Positions 24,928 to 27,530 of a stretch of 27,530 bases of DNA are shown here, piece by piece. The position numbers and the translations under genes are program-made. Location: the NCBI RefSeq assembly GCF_000314895.2, contig NZ_CM001773.1, forward strand, positions 1,680,802-1,708,331. Direction: 5' to 3'. The stretch's first letter is position 1; every line of letters starts with the position of its first letter. Under the pieces are notes generated by a model. That model worked only from the letters and a program-made list of their open reading frames with translations, had not been told where the DNA came from and made no database searches. The DNA comes from Providencia sneebia DSM 19967 (lineage in GTDB: Bacteria > Pseudomonadota > Gammaproteobacteria > Enterobacterales > Enterobacteriaceae).

Positions 24928-26249
24928 GTGACTTTTCCCAGACCGTCCCTGAACTCGTGTCCTGGGCACGAAAAAATGATTTTTCTATCTCATTGCCTGC
25001 TGAGCGTTTGGCTTTTTTGCTGGCGGTTGCTGTTCTCAATGGTGAGCGCATTAATGGTGAGATGAGTGAAGGCGAGCTGATAGATGCCTTTCGAGAAGTT
25101 TGTAAAGGCTTTGAGCAAACAACTGAATCATTATCTGTGAGGGCGAATAATGCAATCAATGATATGGTTCGCCAAAAAATATTTAACCGTTTTGCCAGCG
25201 ATGTGACAGAAGGTAATTCAATCTACCGATTAACGCCACTGGGTATCGGGATTAGTGATTACTATATTCGCCAACGAGAATTTTCGACTTTGCGTTTGTC
25301 AATGCAGTTATCTGTTGTGGCGGGTGAGCTTAAAAGAGCAGCCGAAGCCGCAGAAGAAGGTGGTGATGAACTTTATTGGCACCGTTTTGTTTTTGCTCCC
25401 CTTAAGTATTCAGTCGCTGAAATTTTCGATAGTATCGATTTATCACAACGCGTGATGGATGAACAACAAAACAGCGTTAAAGAAGATATTGCGGCATTAT
25501 TAACTCAAGACTGGCAAGCCGCCATTGCAAACTGTGAACAACTCCTGTCAGAAACTTCCGGTACATTAAGAGAATTGCAAGATACGTTAGAAGCTGCGGG
25601 TGATAAGCTACAGGCGAACTTATTGCGTATTCAAGAAGCAAACATGAATGCTCCGCAGTTTTCTGAGTTAGTCGATCGCTTGATTTATGATTTGCAAAAT
25701 AAATTAGACCGCATAGTCAGTTGGGGTCAGCAATCTATAGATTTATGGATTGGTTATGATCGCCATGTTCATAAATTTATCCGTACTGCTATTGATATGG
25801 ATAAAAATCGCATATTTTCTCAACGATTACGTCAATCTGTTCAACAATATTTTGATAGCCCTTGGGCATTAACCTATGCCAATGCAGAACGTTTATTGGA
25901 TATGCGAGATGAAGAGCTTGCATTGAATGAAGAAGAAGTAACGGGAGAGTTACCTCTTGATTTAGAATTTGAAGAATTCAATGAGCTTAATGACCAGTTA
26001 GCTGAATTAATGGAAACTGAACTGGCTATCTATAAACAAGAGCAGCGGCCGCTAGATATTACCCGAGTGTTACAAGCGTATTTGAAGCAATATCCTCAAA
26101 AACGTCATTTTGATGTCACGCGTATTATTATTGATCAGGCTGTAAAATTAGGTATTGCAGAAGCTGATTTGGCGGGATTACCGGCAAAATGGCAAGCAAT
26201 TAATGATCACGGAGCCAAGGTGCAGGCACATGTCATCGACAAATATTGA
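24924..26249 (+). CDS. mukF: Chromosome partition protein MukF (kleisin)
   Basis: Kleisin subunit of the MukBEF condensin, bridging the two MukB heads and binding MukE. The 441-aa product (E. coli 440) starts with a winged-helix dimerisation domain ([31 protein letters not shown] at about 6-35). A helical middle region follows, with [35 protein letters not shown] near residues 250-290. An acidic linker ([12 protein letters not shown]) precedes the C-terminal winged helix ([18 protein letters not shown]) that contacts the MukB head. AAAGGA lies upstream of the ATG, inside cmoM. The 3' end overlaps mukE by 20 nt. Confidence 0.98.
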   Translation: MSDFSQTVPELVSWARKNDFSISLPAERLAFLLAVAVLNGERINGEMSEGELIDAFREVCKGFEQTTESLSVRANNAINDMVRQKIFNRFASDVTEGNSIYRLTPLGIGISDYYIRQREFSTLRLSMQLSVVAGELKRAAEAAEEGGDELYWHRFVFAPLKYSVAEIFDSIDLSQRVMDEQQNSVKEDIAALLTQDWQAAIANCEQLLSETSGTLRELQDTLEAAGDKLQANLLRIQEANMNAPQFSELVDRLIYDLQNKLDRIVSWGQQSIDLWIGYDRHVHKFIRTAIDMDKNRIFSQRLRQSVQQYFDSPWALTYANAERLLDMRDEELALNEEEVTGELPLDLEFEEFNELNDQLAELMETELAIYKQEQRPLDITRVLQAYLKQYPQKRHFDVTRIIIDQAVKLGIAEADLAGLPAKWQAINDHGAKVQAHVIDKY

Positions 26250-26958
26250 ACAATTTATGCCAGCTAAACTGGCACAGGCATTGGCCAATCCCATTTTCCC
26301 AGAACTTGATAGCCATTTGCGTTCAGGGCGTCACATTAGTATTGATGACCTTGATAATCATGCATATTTGATGGACTTTCAGGAAGAACTCGAACAATTT
26401 TATACACGTTATAATGTTGAACTTATTCGTGCGCCAGAAGGCTTTTTCTATTTACGTCCACGTTCTACAACATTAATTCCTCGTTCGGTACTTTCTGAAC
26501 TGGATATGATGGTGGGAAAAATCCTTTGTTATCTTTATTTGAGCCCTGAACGTTTGGCAAACCAAGGTATTTTTACTGCTCAAGAGCTATTTGAAGAATT
26601 GCTGTCACTCGCGGATGAAAATAAGCTATTAAAATTTGTTAATCAACGCTCAACCGGTTCAGATTTAGATAAACAAAAATTGCAGGAAAAACTGCGGACT
26701 TCTCTGAACCGACTACGCCGTTTAGGCATGGTGCATTTTATCCAAAATGATGTGAATAAATTTGTGATTACTGAATCGGTATTCCGTTTCGGTGCAGATG
26801 TTCGTAGTGGGGATAATATGCAAGAAGCCCAACTACGCATGATCCGCGATGGTGAAGCTATCTCTTTGGATAGCGATTTATCACAGCAAGATAGTGAAGA
26901 TGAAGAGGTTGATGATAATCAAGATGCGTCTGACAGTGATGAGGATGAACAAGTATGA
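26230..26958 (+). CDS. mukE: Chromosome partition protein MukE
   Basis: KITE-type winged-helix subunit that dimerises on MukF and modulates MukB ATPase and DNA binding. The 242-aa product (E. coli 234) starts [21 protein letters not shown]. The core block [43 protein letters not shown] and [16 protein letters not shown] is almost unchanged. It ends in an acidic Asp/Glu/Ser tail (about 214-242), slightly longer than in E. coli. The frame is open 25 codons further upstream, but the family start at 26230 gives the usual overlap with mukF. Its TGA overlaps the mukB ATG. Confidence 0.97.
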   Translation: MSSTNIEQFMPAKLAQALANPIFPELDSHLRSGRHISIDDLDNHAYLMDFQEELEQFYTRYNVELIRAPEGFFYLRPRSTTLIPRSVLSELDMMVGKILCYLYLSPERLANQGIFTAQELFEELLSLADENKLLKFVNQRSTGSDLDKQKLQEKLRTSLNRLRRLGMVHFIQNDVNKFVITESVFRFGADVRSGDNMQEAQLRMIRDGEAISLDSDLSQQDSEDEEVDDNQDASDSDEDEQV

Positions 26959-27530
26959 TTGAACGTGGTAAGTTTCGCTCACTGACGCTGATTAACTGGA
27001 ATGGTTTTTTTGCGCGCACTTTTGATCTCGATGAGTTGGTGACAACGCTTTCTGGTGGAAATGGTGCAGGAAAATCAACAACGATGGCTGCATTTATTAC
27101 AGCGATGATCCCAGATCTCACACTTCTTCATTTCCGTAATACGACAGAAGCTGGCGCAACATCCGGCTCACGAGATAAAGGCTTGCACGGTAAGTTGCGG
27201 CCGGGTGTCTGTTATGCTGTTTTAGATGTGCTTAACTCTAAACATCAACGTGTTATGGTTGGTGTGAGATTACAGCAAGTGGCTGGTCGCGACAAAAAAG
27301 TCGATATTAAACCTTTTATGATCCAAGGTCTGCCAATTGCCACTGTCCCCACTGAAATTTTGACTGAAATTTTAGATGGCCGCCAAGCTAAAGTTATTGC
27401 TTTGAATGAGTTAAAAGAAAACATAGAGCAGCAAGAAGGTATCCAGTTTAAACAATTCAACTCAATCACTGATTACCATTCGACTTTATTTGAGTTAGGT
27501 GTGTTACCTAAGCGTTTACGCTCAGCGGGG
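26955..27530 (+). CDS. mukB: Chromosome partition protein MukB, N-terminal part
   Basis: SMC-like ATPase of the MukBEF condensin, which extrudes DNA loops and works with topoisomerase IV. The window contains the first 192 codons, read directly from the sequence. [20 protein letters not shown] is followed by Walker [11 protein letters not shown] (residues 33-42), [20 protein letters not shown] and RLQQVAGRD, all typical of the MukB head. The frame is open to the right edge; the hinge, coiled coils and C-terminal head lie outside. The ATG overlaps the mukE stop, completing a tightly coupled cmoM-mukF-mukE-mukB operon. Confidence 0.98.
   Translation, partial: MIERGKFRSLTLINWNGFFARTFDLDELVTTLSGGNGAGKSTTMAAFITAMIPDLTLLHFRNTTEAGATSGSRDKGLHGKLRPGVCYAVLDVLNSKHQRVMVGVRLQQVAGRDKKVDIKPFMIQGLPIATVPTEILTEILDGRQAKVIALNELKENIEQQEGIQFKQFNSITDYHSTLFELGVLPKRLRSAG

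Noticed and set aside
26155..26229. In-frame upstream extension of mukE
   Set aside because: The 25 extra residues overlap mukF in another frame and precede the conserved MSSTNIEQ start, so I used 26230.

Overview
The window is a chromosomal segment of a low-GC member of the Enterobacterales. Most proteins (S1, Pgm, SerC, AroA, KdsB, MukB and others) align from memory almost end to end with their Escherichia coli counterparts, but codons and spacers are clearly AT-rich. Together with the gene order this points to the Morganellaceae (Proteus, Providencia and relatives). I cannot name the genus from sequence alone.

Layout. Positions 1-189 (minus) hold the start of holE, cut by the window edge. 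Positions 356-5724 (minus) form a three-gene type I secretion cassette of the rtxB-rtxD-rtxE type: two HlyB-like ABC transporters around one HlyD-like adaptor. The last ABC gene has lost its 3' end, including the H-loop, and no RTX exoprotein or TolC gene is visible. An AT-rich spacer of about 530 bp follows. ybfF (minus) and seqA-pgm (plus) are then divergent. From there to the right edge the + strand carries a conserved housekeeping run: serC-aroA, cmk, rpsA-ihfB, comEC, msbA-lpxK, a divergent cold-shock protein gene, ycaR-kdsB, elyC (minus, convergent with kdsB), and cmoM-mukF-mukE-mukB. mukB is cut by the right edge.

How the genes work together. Several products handle chromosome replication and organisation: the Pol III theta subunit (HolE), the GATC-binding sequestration protein (SeqA), IHF-beta and the MukBEF condensin. 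A second group feeds envelope synthesis: MsbA and LpxK (lipid A), KdsB (CMP-KDO), ElyC (peptidoglycan/envelope maintenance). Pgm supplies glucose-1-phosphate. SerC and AroA serve serine/pyridoxine and chorismate synthesis. Cmk, S1, YcaR and CmoM serve nucleotide supply, translation and tRNA modification.

Tight couplings are visible as ATGA overlaps (msbA/lpxK, cmoM/mukF, mukE/mukB) and a 20-nt overlap (mukF/mukE). Convincing hairpin terminators lie after ihfB and kdsB, and attenuator-like hairpins lie between seqA/pgm, serC/aroA and rpsA/ihfB and after aroA.

Most unusual points: (1) the rtxBDE-type cassette without visible cargo, whose distal ATPase stops just after the D-loop; (2) three GATC-containing repeat arms upstream of cmoM-mukFEB that can form two mutually exclusive hairpins in a GATC-rich stretch; (3) a cold-shock protein with a non-canonical RNP2 motif, preceded by an overlapping small ORF; (4) a shared 15-nt core in two intergenic hairpins. 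No tRNA, rRNA, insertion sequence, phage gene or CRISPR array was seen.
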